Assembly: GCA_963702035.1 (NCBI GenBank)
Contig: OY969700.1
Coordinates: 1,798,001-1,862,000, forward strand
Direction: 5' to 3'
From: VRUE01 sp963702035
GTDB taxonomy: Bacteria > Actinomycetota > Thermoleophilia > Solirubrobacterales > 70-9
DNA length: 64,000 bases
In this document: piece by piece, positions 32,409 through 41,954 of the stretch
Layout of the letters: each line of letters opens with the position of its first letter
How positions within the stretch are numbered: position 1 is the stretch's first letter
Notes under the pieces: generated by a model
What the model was told of the DNA's origin: nothing
Seen by the model: only the letters and a program-made list of their open reading frames with translations
Database searches by the model: none
Program-made: the position numbers and the translations under genes

Positions 32409-32675
32409 ATGGCCCGAGCTAGAGAGAACAGTGGCGATGCACCGCGTCGCGGACGGCGTGGTGCTGACCGCGTCAGGCCGCGTAAATACACGCGGATCAA
32501 CTCCGAGGCGGTCAACTACAAGGACCTCAACCTGCTGCGGCGCTTCCTCTCCGACAAGGGGAAGACGCGCGGGCGGCGGGTGACCGGGCTTTCGCGCAAG
32601 CACCAGCGGCAGCTCTCGGTGGCGGTGAAGCGGGCGCGCGAGATCGCCCTGCTGCCCTACGTCGGAGAGCGCTGA
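32409..32675 (+). CDS. rpsR: 30S ribosomal protein S18
   Basis: 88 residues with a highly basic N-terminus (RRGRRGADRVRPRKYTRI) and the S18 core YKDLNLLRRFLSDKGK ... RVTGLSRKHQRQLSVAVKRA REIALLPY. It binds 16S rRNA together with S6. None of the paired Cys of zinc-type S18 variants is seen. Its TGA overlaps the rplI start by one base (TGATG), so S18 and L9 are translated together. A long hairpin precedes it. Confidence 0.95.
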   Translation: MARARENSGDAPRRGRRGADRVRPRKYTRINSEAVNYKDLNLLRRFLSDKGKTRGRRVTGLSRKHQRQLSVAVKRAREIALLPYVGER

Positions 32676-33127
32676 TGACGCAGGCGATCCTGCTCGAGGA
32701 CGTCGAGAGCCTCGGGCAGCGCGGCGAACCGATCGATGTCTCGCCCGGCTACCTCCGCAACTACCTGATCCCACGCAAGCTGGCCGCACCGGCCACTCCG
32801 GGCGCTCTGGAGCAGGCTCAGCAGCGCCAGGCGGCAACTGAAAAGGCCGAAAAGCTGCGCGCCGAGCGGGAAGAGCAGGCAGCGTCGCTGCTTTCCAAGA
32901 CCGTGCTGACGATCCACCAGCGGGCGGATGACGGCGGCAAACTGTTCGGCTCCGTCGGCGCCAAGGAGATCGTCAACGCGATCCGCGAGGCACGCGATCT
33001 GCGCATCGACCGGCGCAAAGTACGCCTCGAGCAGCCGATCCGCGAGATCGGCACCCACATGGTCGAGATCGAGCTCGCCGACGGCACGGTCGCCTCGGTG
33101 AAGACGATCGTCGCCGAGGAGAGCTGA
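32675..33127 (+). CDS. rplI: 50S ribosomal protein L9
   Basis: 150 residues. The N-terminal domain MTQAILLEDVESLGQRGEPI DVSPGYLRNYLIPRKLA is the 23S-binding fold, a long Glu/Arg/Lys helix follows, and the C-terminal domain begins LTIHQRADDGGKLFGSVGAK. Standard length and motifs. It overlaps rpsR by one base. L9 helps keep reading frame and supports assembly. Confidence 0.95.
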   Translation: MTQAILLEDVESLGQRGEPIDVSPGYLRNYLIPRKLAAPATPGALEQAQQRQAATEKAEKLRAEREEQAASLLSKTVLTIHQRADDGGKLFGSVGAKEIVNAIREARDLRIDRRKVRLEQPIREIGTHMVEIELADGTVASVKTIVAEES

Positions 33128-33160
33128 GAACCCGAGCTTCGCGGCGTTAGGCTCCGCCCG

Positions 33161-33874
33161 GTGGCCTCGCAACGCTTCCCAACTCGCCTGACCCGTCGCG
33201 CCAGGGCCCGAACGCGGTTTGGCTGGGGGCGGTCGGAGCGGGCGACTGTCGGCTTGGCTGCGGTAGCGCTCGGTGGCGCCGGGACGGTCCTCGTCGGCCA
33301 GTTCGGCCGCCTGCTGCGGCGCCGCACCCACGAGCGCAAAGACGGCGAGCCGCTGGTCGAAGCGGCGCCGGCGGCGGCCCTGGACACGGTCGGCGTCGCG
33401 GTCAGTGGCTATGCGGCGACCCCGCGCAGCGAGACGGTGCTGTTCAACCTCCTTGCCGGCTTCCTCGGTTCCTTCGCGCTGGTGCGAGTCTCGACCTGGG
33501 GCATTCGCGACCAGTGGTGGCCCTTCAGCGAGGTCAGCGTCGGCGGCCGCCACATCCACCACTTCGTGCCCGGGATCCTGCTCGCCTTCGGTTCCGGCAC
33601 CGCGGCACTGCTGACCGACGACGAGGCCCAGGAAGACCGCCTCGCGATCGCGATGGGGGCCGGCATGGGCCTGACCTTCGACGAGGCGGCGCTGCTGCTC
33701 GACCTGCGCGACGTCTACTGGACCCGCGAGGGCCTGCTCAGCGTCCAGCTCAGCCTCGGCGCAACGGCGATCCTCAGCATCGCGATCCTCACCCAGCGCA
33801 TGCTGCGCCGTGGCGAGCGGCGCCAGGAGGAGGCGGGCGAGATACCGCCGGCCGTCATCGACCCCCGCGACTGA
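33161..33874 (+). CDS. Conserved integral membrane protein, function unknown
   Basis: 237 residues from GTG 33161. A basic start, a hydrophobic segment (ATVGLAAVALGGAGTVLVGQ), then membrane segments near 98-115, 135-155 and 190-210. A His-containing stretch GGRHIHHFVPGILLAFGSGT is distinctive, as is GLTFDEAALLLDLRDVYW. Proteins of this look occur in actinobacteria without an assigned function; the HIHHF motif hints at metal or heme but this is only a guess. It lies between rplI and dnaB on the same strand. Confidence 0.6.
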   Translation: MASQRFPTRLTRRARARTRFGWGRSERATVGLAAVALGGAGTVLVGQFGRLLRRRTHERKDGEPLVEAAPAAALDTVGVAVSGYAATPRSETVLFNLLAGFLGSFALVRVSTWGIRDQWWPFSEVSVGGRHIHHFVPGILLAFGSGTAALLTDDEAQEDRLAIAMGAGMGLTFDEAALLLDLRDVYWTREGLLSVQLSLGATAILSIAILTQRMLRRGERRQEEAGEIPPAVIDPRD

Positions 33875-33999
33875 GTCCTAGGGGCCTCCTAGATTCTTTC
33901 CCCGGTGGTTGCAGGGAGACCGCCCGTGGCGCCGGTGCCGCTCTGGTTTGCTTGGCAATCGGAGCGAATCCGCCGCCCCGGCCCCTTAACTAGACGTAG

Positions 34000-35424
34000 A
34001 TGCCGCAGCCTTCCGCAACCCACGTTCCGCCCCAGAACATCGAGGCCGAGGAATCGGTGCTGGGGGCGATGCTGGTCGCCGAGCCGGCGCTGAGCCGCGT
34101 CATCGACGAGGTCAAGCTCAACGGCGAGGACTTCTACCTGGAGAAGCACGCGGCGATCTTCCGCGCCGTCCACGACCTCTACGCCGCCTCCAAGCCGGTC
34201 GACGAGCTCAGCGTCAGCGAGGCGCTGGTCCAGCGCAACGAGATCGAGGAGGCCGGCGGCAAGCACTACGTCTCCGAGCTGGCGGCAAAGGTGCCGGCGG
34301 CGGGCAACGCCAAGCACTACGCCGAGATCGTCCAGCAGAACTCGCTGCTGCGGCGGCTGCTCGGCGCAGGCCAGGAGATCCAGGGCTGGGTCCACGAGCG
34401 CGAGGGCGAACCGCGTGAGCTCTCCGAGCGAGCCGAGCGGCTGCTCTTCGAAGTAGCCCACAAAGAGCAGGCGAGCGACTTCCGCCAGCTCTCGGAGATC
34501 CTCCACGACGAGGTCGACCGGCTCGAGAAGCTCTCGACCGGCGAGCTCGAGCTGACCGGCACCCCTTCCGGCTTCCGTGACATCGACTCGATCACGGGAG
34601 GCTTTCAGCCCGGCAACCTGATCATCGTGGCTGCGCGCCCGGCGATGGGAAAGAGCGCGATAGTTGCGAATATCGCAGAGAATGTTGCGGTAAAGCGGGG
34701 GATGCCGGTCGCCTTCTTCTCGCTGGAGATGTCGGAGGTGGAGCTGGCGCAGCGCTTCATCGCCTGCCGGGCGCGGATCTCCGGCGACAAGCTGCGCAAG
34801 GGGCAGGTCGCGCAGAAAGACTGGCCGAAGGTGGTGCGCGCCTGCAACGAGCTGGAGGAGGCGCCGCTCTGGTTCGACGACTCCTCCGACCTGGGCCTGC
34901 TCGACCTGCGGGCGAAGGCGCGGCGGCTGCACGCGCAGACCCAGGACCAGGGCGGGCTCGGCCTCGTCATCGTCGACTACCTGCAGCTGATGCGCGCCGA
35001 CGACCTGCGCGCCAACCGGGTCGAGCAGGTCGGCCAGATGAGCCGCGGCCTGAAGATCCTCGCCCGCGAGCTCGAGGTGCCGGTCCTGGCGATCTCCCAG
35101 CTCTCGCGCGCACCCGAGCAGCGCCACCCGCCGAAGCCGATGCTGTCGGACCTGAGAGAGAGCGGATCAATAGAGCAGGATGCTGATTTAGTCGCATTTC
35201 TTTTTAGGGAGGACTACTACCGCGATCCCGAAGACGAGCCCGACGGACTGGCGGACGTGATCATCGCCAAGCATAGGAACGGGCCGATCGGCGCGCCGAA
35301 GCTGGTCTTCCTCGACCGCTTCCCCAAATTCGCCGACTTCTCCGGCCACGAGCGGCCGGTCGAGCAGCCGGCGGGAGAAGGGCCGCCGCTCGAGGAAGCC
35401 GCCGGCGCCGGGCCTGAGTTCTGA
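34000..35424 (+). CDS. dnaB: Replicative DNA helicase DnaB
   Basis: 474 residues. The N-terminal domain begins PPQNIEAEESVLGAMLVAEP. The RecA-like motor has Walker A ARPAMGKSAIVANIAENVA, the FFSLEMS motif, Walker B LGLVIVDYLQLM, and SQLSRAPEQR ... MLSDLRESGSIEQDADLVAF. No intein is present. It forms the hexameric helicase at the fork. The TGA overlaps the ATG of the DnaC-like gene by one base, so helicase and its putative loader are co-translated. Confidence 0.97.
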   Translation: MPQPSATHVPPQNIEAEESVLGAMLVAEPALSRVIDEVKLNGEDFYLEKHAAIFRAVHDLYAASKPVDELSVSEALVQRNEIEEAGGKHYVSELAAKVPAAGNAKHYAEIVQQNSLLRRLLGAGQEIQGWVHEREGEPRELSERAERLLFEVAHKEQASDFRQLSEILHDEVDRLEKLSTGELELTGTPSGFRDIDSITGGFQPGNLIIVAARPAMGKSAIVANIAENVAVKRGMPVAFFSLEMSEVELAQRFIACRARISGDKLRKGQVAQKDWPKVVRACNELEEAPLWFDDSSDLGLLDLRAKARRLHAQTQDQGGLGLVIVDYLQLMRADDLRANRVEQVGQMSRGLKILARELEVPVLAISQLSRAPEQRHPPKPMLSDLRESGSIEQDADLVAFLFREDYYRDPEDEPDGLADVIIAKHRNGPIGAPKLVFLDRFPKFADFSGHERPVEQPAGEGPPLEEAAGAGPEF

Positions 35425-36158
35425 TGCCGGCGATCCCGCGCAGCGAACCCTTCGCCCAACAGGCCTGCCCGCTCGGCGCCTGCGACGGCTCCGGTTGGAT
35501 CCTCGGCCCCGAAGACGTCGCGCGAGCCTGCGAGTGCCGTGAGCCGCGGCTGAAACGGGGGCGCGTCCGCGGGGTCGCCTCGGCGATCCCGCCGCGCTAT
35601 CGCGGCGTCTCCTTCGACCGCCCGCCGGTCAGCGACATGGCGCACCATGCCGAGACGAGGGAGGCGGTCAAAAAGGTGCATTCGTTCATCGAGAATCTAG
35701 ATGCAAACCTGGAAGCCGGCCAAGGGCTGTGGCTGTTTGGGGACACCGGAACCGGAAAGACCACCCTCGCGATGCTTGTGTCGAAGGTGGCCACGGAGAT
35801 GGGCCATTCGGTAGCGATTTACTCACTGCCGAAACTACTTGCGCGCATCCGACGCACCTACGACGACGAGGCCGGCAGTGATTCCTACGGCGCCTTTTTC
35901 GAGCGTCTCACCTCGGTGGACTTACTCCACATCGACGATTTCGGGGCCGAGAAACGCTCCGACTGGGTCTTGGAGCAGCTTTACTCGCTCGTCAACGAGC
36001 GTTACGAAGACAAGCGCTCGATCATGTTGACGACCAACCTCGCCGTGGACAAGCTCGAAGACCAGATCGGCGCCCGGACGGTGTCCCGGCTGACCGAGAC
36101 CTGTGAGCAGGTCCCCTTGTTCGGTGCCGATCGGCGACTGGAAAAGGCCCCTTACTGA
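35424..36158 (+). CDS. DnaC/DnaI-like helicase-loader ATPase
   Basis: 244 residues. An N-terminal Cys cluster (ACPLGACDGSG ... ARACECREPRL) resembles the zinc region of DnaI. The AAA+ part has Walker A GDTGTGKTT, Walker B LLHIDDFGAEK, sensor 1 SIMLTTNLAVDKL and Arg-finger region RTVSRLTETC. It is coupled to dnaB by TGATG, which supports a loader role. IstB of insertion sequences is related, but there is no transposase here. The 5' half of the AAA+ region is noticeably less GC-rich than its surroundings. Confidence 0.85.
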   Translation: MPAIPRSEPFAQQACPLGACDGSGWILGPEDVARACECREPRLKRGRVRGVASAIPPRYRGVSFDRPPVSDMAHHAETREAVKKVHSFIENLDANLEAGQGLWLFGDTGTGKTTLAMLVSKVATEMGHSVAIYSLPKLLARIRRTYDDEAGSDSYGAFFERLTSVDLLHIDDFGAEKRSDWVLEQLYSLVNERYEDKRSIMLTTNLAVDKLEDQIGARTVSRLTETCEQVPLFGADRRLEKAPY

Positions 36159-36182
36159 GCTTCTTGTTGGCGCAGCTGGCCG

Positions 36183-36268
36183 AGCAGGTCGGTGGACGCA
36201 GGGAGGACGGCGAGTGAACGCACTTCTGTGCGTGAGCGAGCCGCCCGGACCGAGAACGCCGAGATGCG
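36183..36268 (+). repeat. Dispersed 86-nt repeat, copy 1 (purA leader)
   Basis: Shares GGACGCAGGGAGGA, a small hairpin (ACGCAC-TTCT-GTGCGT) and GAGATGCG with 59759-59845. It ends 40 bases before the purA ATG and 25 bases after the DnaC stop. Possible structured RNA or mobile repeat. Confidence 0.65.
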
Positions 36269-36308
36269 ACGCGCCAGATGCGTCAACAAGGCACAATCCC
36301 CGGTCGAT

Positions 36309-37679
<1,371 letters not shown>

Positions 37680-37688
37680 AGTCGTCAT

Positions 37689-38378
37689 GTGGCTACCGGT
37701 AGACGCACCGCTAAGTTGAACGAGCGGCTGCCCCGGGGCCGTCACGGGCTACCGCGGGAGGCGGTGACGGAGTCCCAGCAGCGGCGCATCCTGCAGGCGA
37801 TGATCGAGGTCGTCGCCGAGCGCGGCTACCCGGAGACGCGGGTGGTCGACGTGATCGGCGTCGCCGGCGTTTCGAGAAAGACCTTCTATGAGCTGTTCGC
37901 CAGCAAGGAGGACTGCTTCCTCGCCGCATATGACGTCCTGCTCGGCAATTTGCTCGGCGACACGGCGCGGGGATTCGAGTCGAAGCCCGGCTCGCCCTGG
38001 GCCGAGCGTGTCGCGGCGGGGTTGGCGGAACTGCTCAAACACCTCGCCGAGCACCCCGACGAGGGCCGTTTCGCGATCGTCGAGGTCCTGGCCGCGGGGC
38101 CGAAGGCGCTGGCCCGCCGCGACGCCGCCCTGCGCCAGTTCACCGGGTTTCTCGATGCCGGCAGGGCCGAGACCTCGGTGGAGCTGCCGGGCATCACCTC
38201 GCTCTCGCTCGCCGGCGGCATCAACGAGCTGCTCTACAGCGAGATCCTCCACGGCGCCTCCGCCCGCCTTCCCAGCCGCCTCCCCGACCTGATGTTCTGG
38301 ATAACGCTGCCGTTCCTCGGTCCCGAGGGGGCCGCGGAGGAGCGCGAGCGGGTGCGCCTCTCGATGCTCGAGAGCTGA
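37689..38378 (+). CDS. TetR-family transcriptional regulator
   Basis: 229 residues from GTG 37689. The N-terminus RLPRGRHGLPREAVTESQQR RIL leads into a HTH with VVDVIGVAGVSRKTFYELFA SKEDCFLAAYD. The C-terminal ligand domain is helical and not recognisable. It starts 10 bases after purA and precedes the secreted-protein pair and the mce region, which it may regulate; this is a guess from position. It matches the TetR remnant at 1126-1363 in its N-terminal pattern. Confidence 0.85.
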   Translation: MATGRRTAKLNERLPRGRHGLPREAVTESQQRRILQAMIEVVAERGYPETRVVDVIGVAGVSRKTFYELFASKEDCFLAAYDVLLGNLLGDTARGFESKPGSPWAERVAAGLAELLKHLAEHPDEGRFAIVEVLAAGPKALARRDAALRQFTGFLDAGRAETSVELPGITSLSLAGGINELLYSEILHGASARLPSRLPDLMFWITLPFLGPEGAAEERERVRLSMLES

Positions 38379-38482
38379 CCCTCCTGGCTGTGTAGCCGCT
38401 CTTTTGCCGGAGCGGCCGGGTTTAGGCATGTGCGGAGGCGGGGATCTGTAAATCGACGCCATCAATGGGGAGGGAATTTGTC

Positions 38483-39286
38483 ATGCGCAGGAACTTGCTT
38501 ATCTTGCTCGCCGCCGGCGCGATATCCGCGCTTGGCGTCGCCTCGATCGCGGCCGCAACCCAGATAACGCTTCGCGCGGGCAACCTGATCCTCACCTTCG
38601 GTGGCAACGTGGCGCCGAAGACGTTGCCGAAGCGAAGCTTCGCACCGGCCGCCGCGAAGGTCTACGGCAAGATCAGGACCTCTGACGGGACGCATCCCTC
38701 GGCTTTCCGGGAAGCGATCTTCGACATCGACAAGAACGTCTTGGTGAACTCGAAGGGGCTGCCGGTCTGCAGAGCGGGCCAGCTCGAGGCGCGCGATACC
38801 AAGGCGGCAAAGCGGGTCTGCGGCAAGACGATCGTGGGAAGCGGTTCCGCCCACGCCGAGATCGCCTTTCCCGAACAGGCGCCGATCAAGGTGCCGAGCC
38901 CGCTGCTCGTCTTCAACGGCGGCACCCACGGCGGCAAGACGACGCTGCTTCTCCACACCTTCATCACCGTGCCCGCCCCGACCGCGATCGTCACCACGGT
39001 GACGCTGACGAAGGTCCGCAAGGGGCGCTTCGGCCTGCACGGAGTGGCCAGGGTCCCCGTGATCGCCGGCGGCAGCGGCTCGGCGCTCGACTTCAGCTTC
39101 AAGGTCCAGCGCTCCTACCGGTTCAAGGGCAGGAAGCAGAGCTTCCTGCAGGCGCGTTGCCCCGACGGCAAGTTCAAGGTGAGGACGACCAAGACCCTCT
39201 TCAAGAACGAAGCGCATATCCCCGGGGTGGCGCCGCAGACGGTGCTCAGCGGAGGGCTGGTTACGCCGTGCAGGCCGCGTGGCTAG
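38483..39286 (+). CDS. Secreted protein of the mce-flanking paralog family (copy 1)
   Basis: 267 residues from ATG 38483, preferred over 38465 because GGAGGG lies between them. Signal peptide MRRNLLILLAAGAISALGVA, then a beta-rich body. Shared family blocks are KTLPKRSFAPAAAKVYGKI, KGLPVCRAGQLEARDTKAAK, AHAEIAFPEQAPIKVPSPLL, VFNGG, PVIAGGSGSALDFSFK and a final PCRPRG. Four conserved Cys suggest disulfides. The next gene encodes a close paralog, and two more lie at 52.7-54.4 kb. No named domain; function unknown. Confidence 0.8.
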   Translation: MRRNLLILLAAGAISALGVASIAAATQITLRAGNLILTFGGNVAPKTLPKRSFAPAAAKVYGKIRTSDGTHPSAFREAIFDIDKNVLVNSKGLPVCRAGQLEARDTKAAKRVCGKTIVGSGSAHAEIAFPEQAPIKVPSPLLVFNGGTHGGKTTLLLHTFITVPAPTAIVTTVTLTKVRKGRFGLHGVARVPVIAGGSGSALDFSFKVQRSYRFKGRKQSFLQARCPDGKFKVRTTKTLFKNEAHIPGVAPQTVLSGGLVTPCRPRG

Positions 39287-39403
39287 CCTTCATCCCACCT
39301 TCATTCCACCCCGATCGATGCGCTGGTAGCGTTGGCGTGGGACAAACATGGCTTTCAATGGCCGCGGCTCAGACGGGCAGGGCCAAAAAGGAGAGAGAAG
39401 AGA

Positions 39404-40198
39404 ATGCGTAGAAACCTGATGCTGGCATTGGCCCTGGCAGCGGTGCTGTCACTGGGCGTGGCAGCCGTCGCGAGCGCGGTGAGCACCACGCTGCGGGCGG
39501 GGGATCTGGTCGTCACCTTCGGCGGCACCACCTCGCCGAAGGCACTGTCGAAGACCAAGTACACCCCGGTCGTCGCGAACCTGTTCGGCAAGATCTCGAC
39601 CAGTGATAGCACCCATCCACCCGCCTTCAGGGAAACGAAGGTCGAAATCGACAAGGACGTGAAGATCAACGTCAAGGGCTACCCGGTCTGCAAAGCGGGC
39701 CAGCTCGAGGCGCGTGACACCAAGGCCGCGAAGAAGGCCTGCGGCAAGACGATCCTCGGCGAAGGCAAGGCGGAAGCCGAGATCGCCTTCCCCGAACAGA
39801 AGCCGATCAAAGTTCCGAGCCCGCTGCTCGTCTTCAACGGCGGCGAAAAGGGCGGCAAGGTCACCCTGCTGATCCACACGTTCATCACGGTGCCGGCGCC
39901 GACGGCGATCGTCACCACGGTGACGATCAAGAGGAAGGGCACCGGCCTCTCGTCCATCGCGAAAATCCCGGTGATCGCCGGCGGCAGCGGCTCCGCGCTC
40001 AGCTTCAGCTTCAAGCTGGGCAAGACCTACTCATACAAGGGCAAGAAGGTCGGCTACTTCGAAGCCAAATGCCCCGACGGCGTCTTCAAGGTGAACGTCC
40101 CGAGCGTGGTGTTCAAGAACGAAGCGCATACCCCGGGGCAGGAAAGCTCGTTCAACCTCAAGGGCAAGCTCGCTGTGCCCTGCACGCCCAAGGGCTAG
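39404..40198 (+). CDS. Secreted protein of the mce-flanking paralog family (copy 2)
   Basis: 264 residues from ATG 39404 (GGAG at 39391, nine bases before). Signal peptide MRRNLMLALALAAVLSLGVA. It aligns throughout with copy 1: KGYPVCKAGQLEARDTKAAK, EIAFPEQKPIKVPSPLLVFN, TFITVPAPTAIVTTVTIK, IPVIAGGSGSALSFSFKLGK and a final PCTPKG. The nearly identical central region indicates recent duplication. A strong terminator follows at 40243-40271, separating it from the convergent mce operon. Confidence 0.8.
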   Translation: MRRNLMLALALAAVLSLGVAAVASAVSTTLRAGDLVVTFGGTTSPKALSKTKYTPVVANLFGKISTSDSTHPPAFRETKVEIDKDVKINVKGYPVCKAGQLEARDTKAAKKACGKTILGEGKAEAEIAFPEQKPIKVPSPLLVFNGGEKGGKVTLLIHTFITVPAPTAIVTTVTIKRKGTGLSSIAKIPVIAGGSGSALSFSFKLGKTYSYKGKKVGYFEAKCPDGVFKVNVPSVVFKNEAHTPGQESSFNLKGKLAVPCTPKG

Positions 40199-40242
40199 TC
40201 ATTTAGGACATACGGGCTTCGTCTGAGGACGAAAGCCAGAAA

Positions 40243-40271
40243 GGGGCGGCCGAGAGGCCGCCCCTTTTCTT
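40243..40271 (+). terminator. Rho-independent terminator after the secreted-protein pair
   Basis: A perfect 9-bp stem (GGGGCGGCC, loop GAGA, GGCCGCCCC) followed by TTTTCTT. It insulates the plus-strand genes from the convergent mce operon. Confidence 0.92.
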
Positions 40272-40409
40272 CGCAATGCAGCAGCCAAGCCCGCAAGGAA
40301 CTTGGGCTGAACTAGCTGAATCTCTCTATTCGCCTGAGCACCTTCCCCAATCCTTACGCGGCCAAGGGCTACTCGGGCGGGAGGCCGCACTGACGGCGGC
40401 CCACTCCGG

Positions 40410-41954
40410 CTATTCGCCCTGTTCGAAGGTGTGCTGGTAGCTGGTCGCCGGACCGCTGCCGTATATCGGCTGGAAGGGTGCCTGTGGTTCGCAGCCCGGT
40501 GCGGGGATGCTGGAGGAGCTTTCCTGTTCGGCGAACGCGTAGTGCTTCAACCGGTTGAAGAAGTTCGTAGCCTTGGCGACATCTCCGCCGGTCCGTTCGT
40601 TGAATGCTTTTTCGTTCGGCGTGTTGGAGTCGAGGGTCGCGGTGATGCCCGAGCTGCACTGGCGGGTGTCGAAGCTGAGCAGGCCCTTGGCCAGTCGGCT
40701 GTAAGCGCCCGGCTGGGCGTAGGCGTTGTTGCGGTTCGTGGTGGTGCGATTTGGATACGTGGCCAACGATTCGGGACCAAACGGGCCCAGCAGGCGAAGG
40801 TAGTGGATCTGCTTGCCCTGTGAACTGAGGTGGACCGCATTGGTCGCCGCCGCGACATTCCCCATCAGCGAGGTGACCTCTCGTTTGTAGAGGCCGAGGC
40901 CGGTCAGAATCGGATTCAGGTTGCGCAGGAAGGGATCGAGCGCCCGCAGCAGGACGGGGAAATCGCCGCGGAGGAACTTGCGCAGGGCGGGGAAGCCACT
41001 TGGCGCCCGGTCGATGACCGTTTCGAGACCTTCGAAGAAGCCCTTCGCCTGCGGAGCCAGGTTCGAGAAGGCGACGAGGGTCGGCGAGAGCTGTTCGGCC
41101 GCCGGGACCAGCTGGCGGAAGAGCGGGTCGGAGTTGACGGCGAATTCTTTGAGCCGGTTGAAGGTCAGCTTCTGTTCGTCCTCGAAGGTCGGGAAGGCGC
41201 GGAAGAGCGCTTCGATGTCGCGGTCGCGGGCGGCGGTCGTGCTGAAGACCGCGTTGGAGTTGCGGATCAGGCTCGCCAGCTCACCCTGGCGGCCGCGCAG
41301 GGCGTTGAGGGCGACGGCGCCGTTGCTGAAGAGCTGCTTGACCGCGACCCGCTGCGTGTCGAGCACGCGGAAGACCTTGTCGAATTCGGTGAAGAACGGT
41401 TCGAGCTCGGCCAGCCCGTTGGAGAGCGACTGCCCCTGGCCGGCGATCGCGACGGCGCCTTCCTGCATCCATTCCTGGAAGGCGGCGCGGGTGCGCGGGT
41501 TGAAGGTGCGGAAGATCTCGTCGAGCTGGGCCGATTCGGCGACGTTGGCGCTCGAGAGCGTGCCGCCGTCGGGCAGCTGGGGGCCGTCGGCGTTGCCCGG
41601 GGTCAGTTCGACGTAGGTCTCGCCGAGCAGGGTCTTGGTGCGCAGGATCGCCCGCGTCCCCTTAGGAAGCGGCGCGTACTGGTCGTCGATGTCGATCGTC
41701 GCCTGCGCCTGCAGGCCGTTGGGCGACTCTTCGATGTTCTGCACTTTGCCGACCGAGACGCCGGAGATCCGCACGTCGGACTGCTGGGCGAGCTGGGTCG
41801 CCTCGTTGAAGGGGACCTTGATCTCGTAGGGCTTCGCCTTGAACGGCGTCGGCCCACCGAAGGTGATCCAGAGGAAGAGCAGGATGCCGAAGCACGACAG
41901 GGCGAAACCGGCGATGACGAGGAGCTGCGCGGTGCTGGGGGCTCGCTTGCTCAT
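40410..41954 (-). CDS. MCE-domain protein 6 (last gene of the mce operon)
   Basis: 514 residues. One N-terminal anchor (LLVIAGFALSCFGILLFLWI), then an MCE/MlaD domain (PYEIKVPFNEATQLAQQSDV RISGVSVGKV ... KTLLGETYVELTPG), a long helical region and a disordered C-terminus. MCE proteins form hexameric tubes that carry lipids or sterols across the envelope. It overlaps the upstream gene by ATGA. Its anchor is longer than those of the other five. Sixth position matches MceF of the classical A-F order; letter assignment is by position only. Confidence 0.85.
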   Translation of the reverse strand: MSKRAPSTAQLLVIAGFALSCFGILLFLWITFGGPTPFKAKPYEIKVPFNEATQLAQQSDVRISGVSVGKVQNIEESPNGLQAQATIDIDDQYAPLPKGTRAILRTKTLLGETYVELTPGNADGPQLPDGGTLSSANVAESAQLDEIFRTFNPRTRAAFQEWMQEGAVAIAGQGQSLSNGLAELEPFFTEFDKVFRVLDTQRVAVKQLFSNGAVALNALRGRQGELASLIRNSNAVFSTTAARDRDIEALFRAFPTFEDEQKLTFNRLKEFAVNSDPLFRQLVPAAEQLSPTLVAFSNLAPQAKGFFEGLETVIDRAPSGFPALRKFLRGDFPVLLRALDPFLRNLNPILTGLGLYKREVTSLMGNVAAATNAVHLSSQGKQIHYLRLLGPFGPESLATYPNRTTTNRNNAYAQPGAYSRLAKGLLSFDTRQCSSGITATLDSNTPNEKAFNERTGGDVAKATNFFNRLKHYAFAEQESSSSIPAPGCEPQAPFQPIYGSGPATSYQHTFEQGE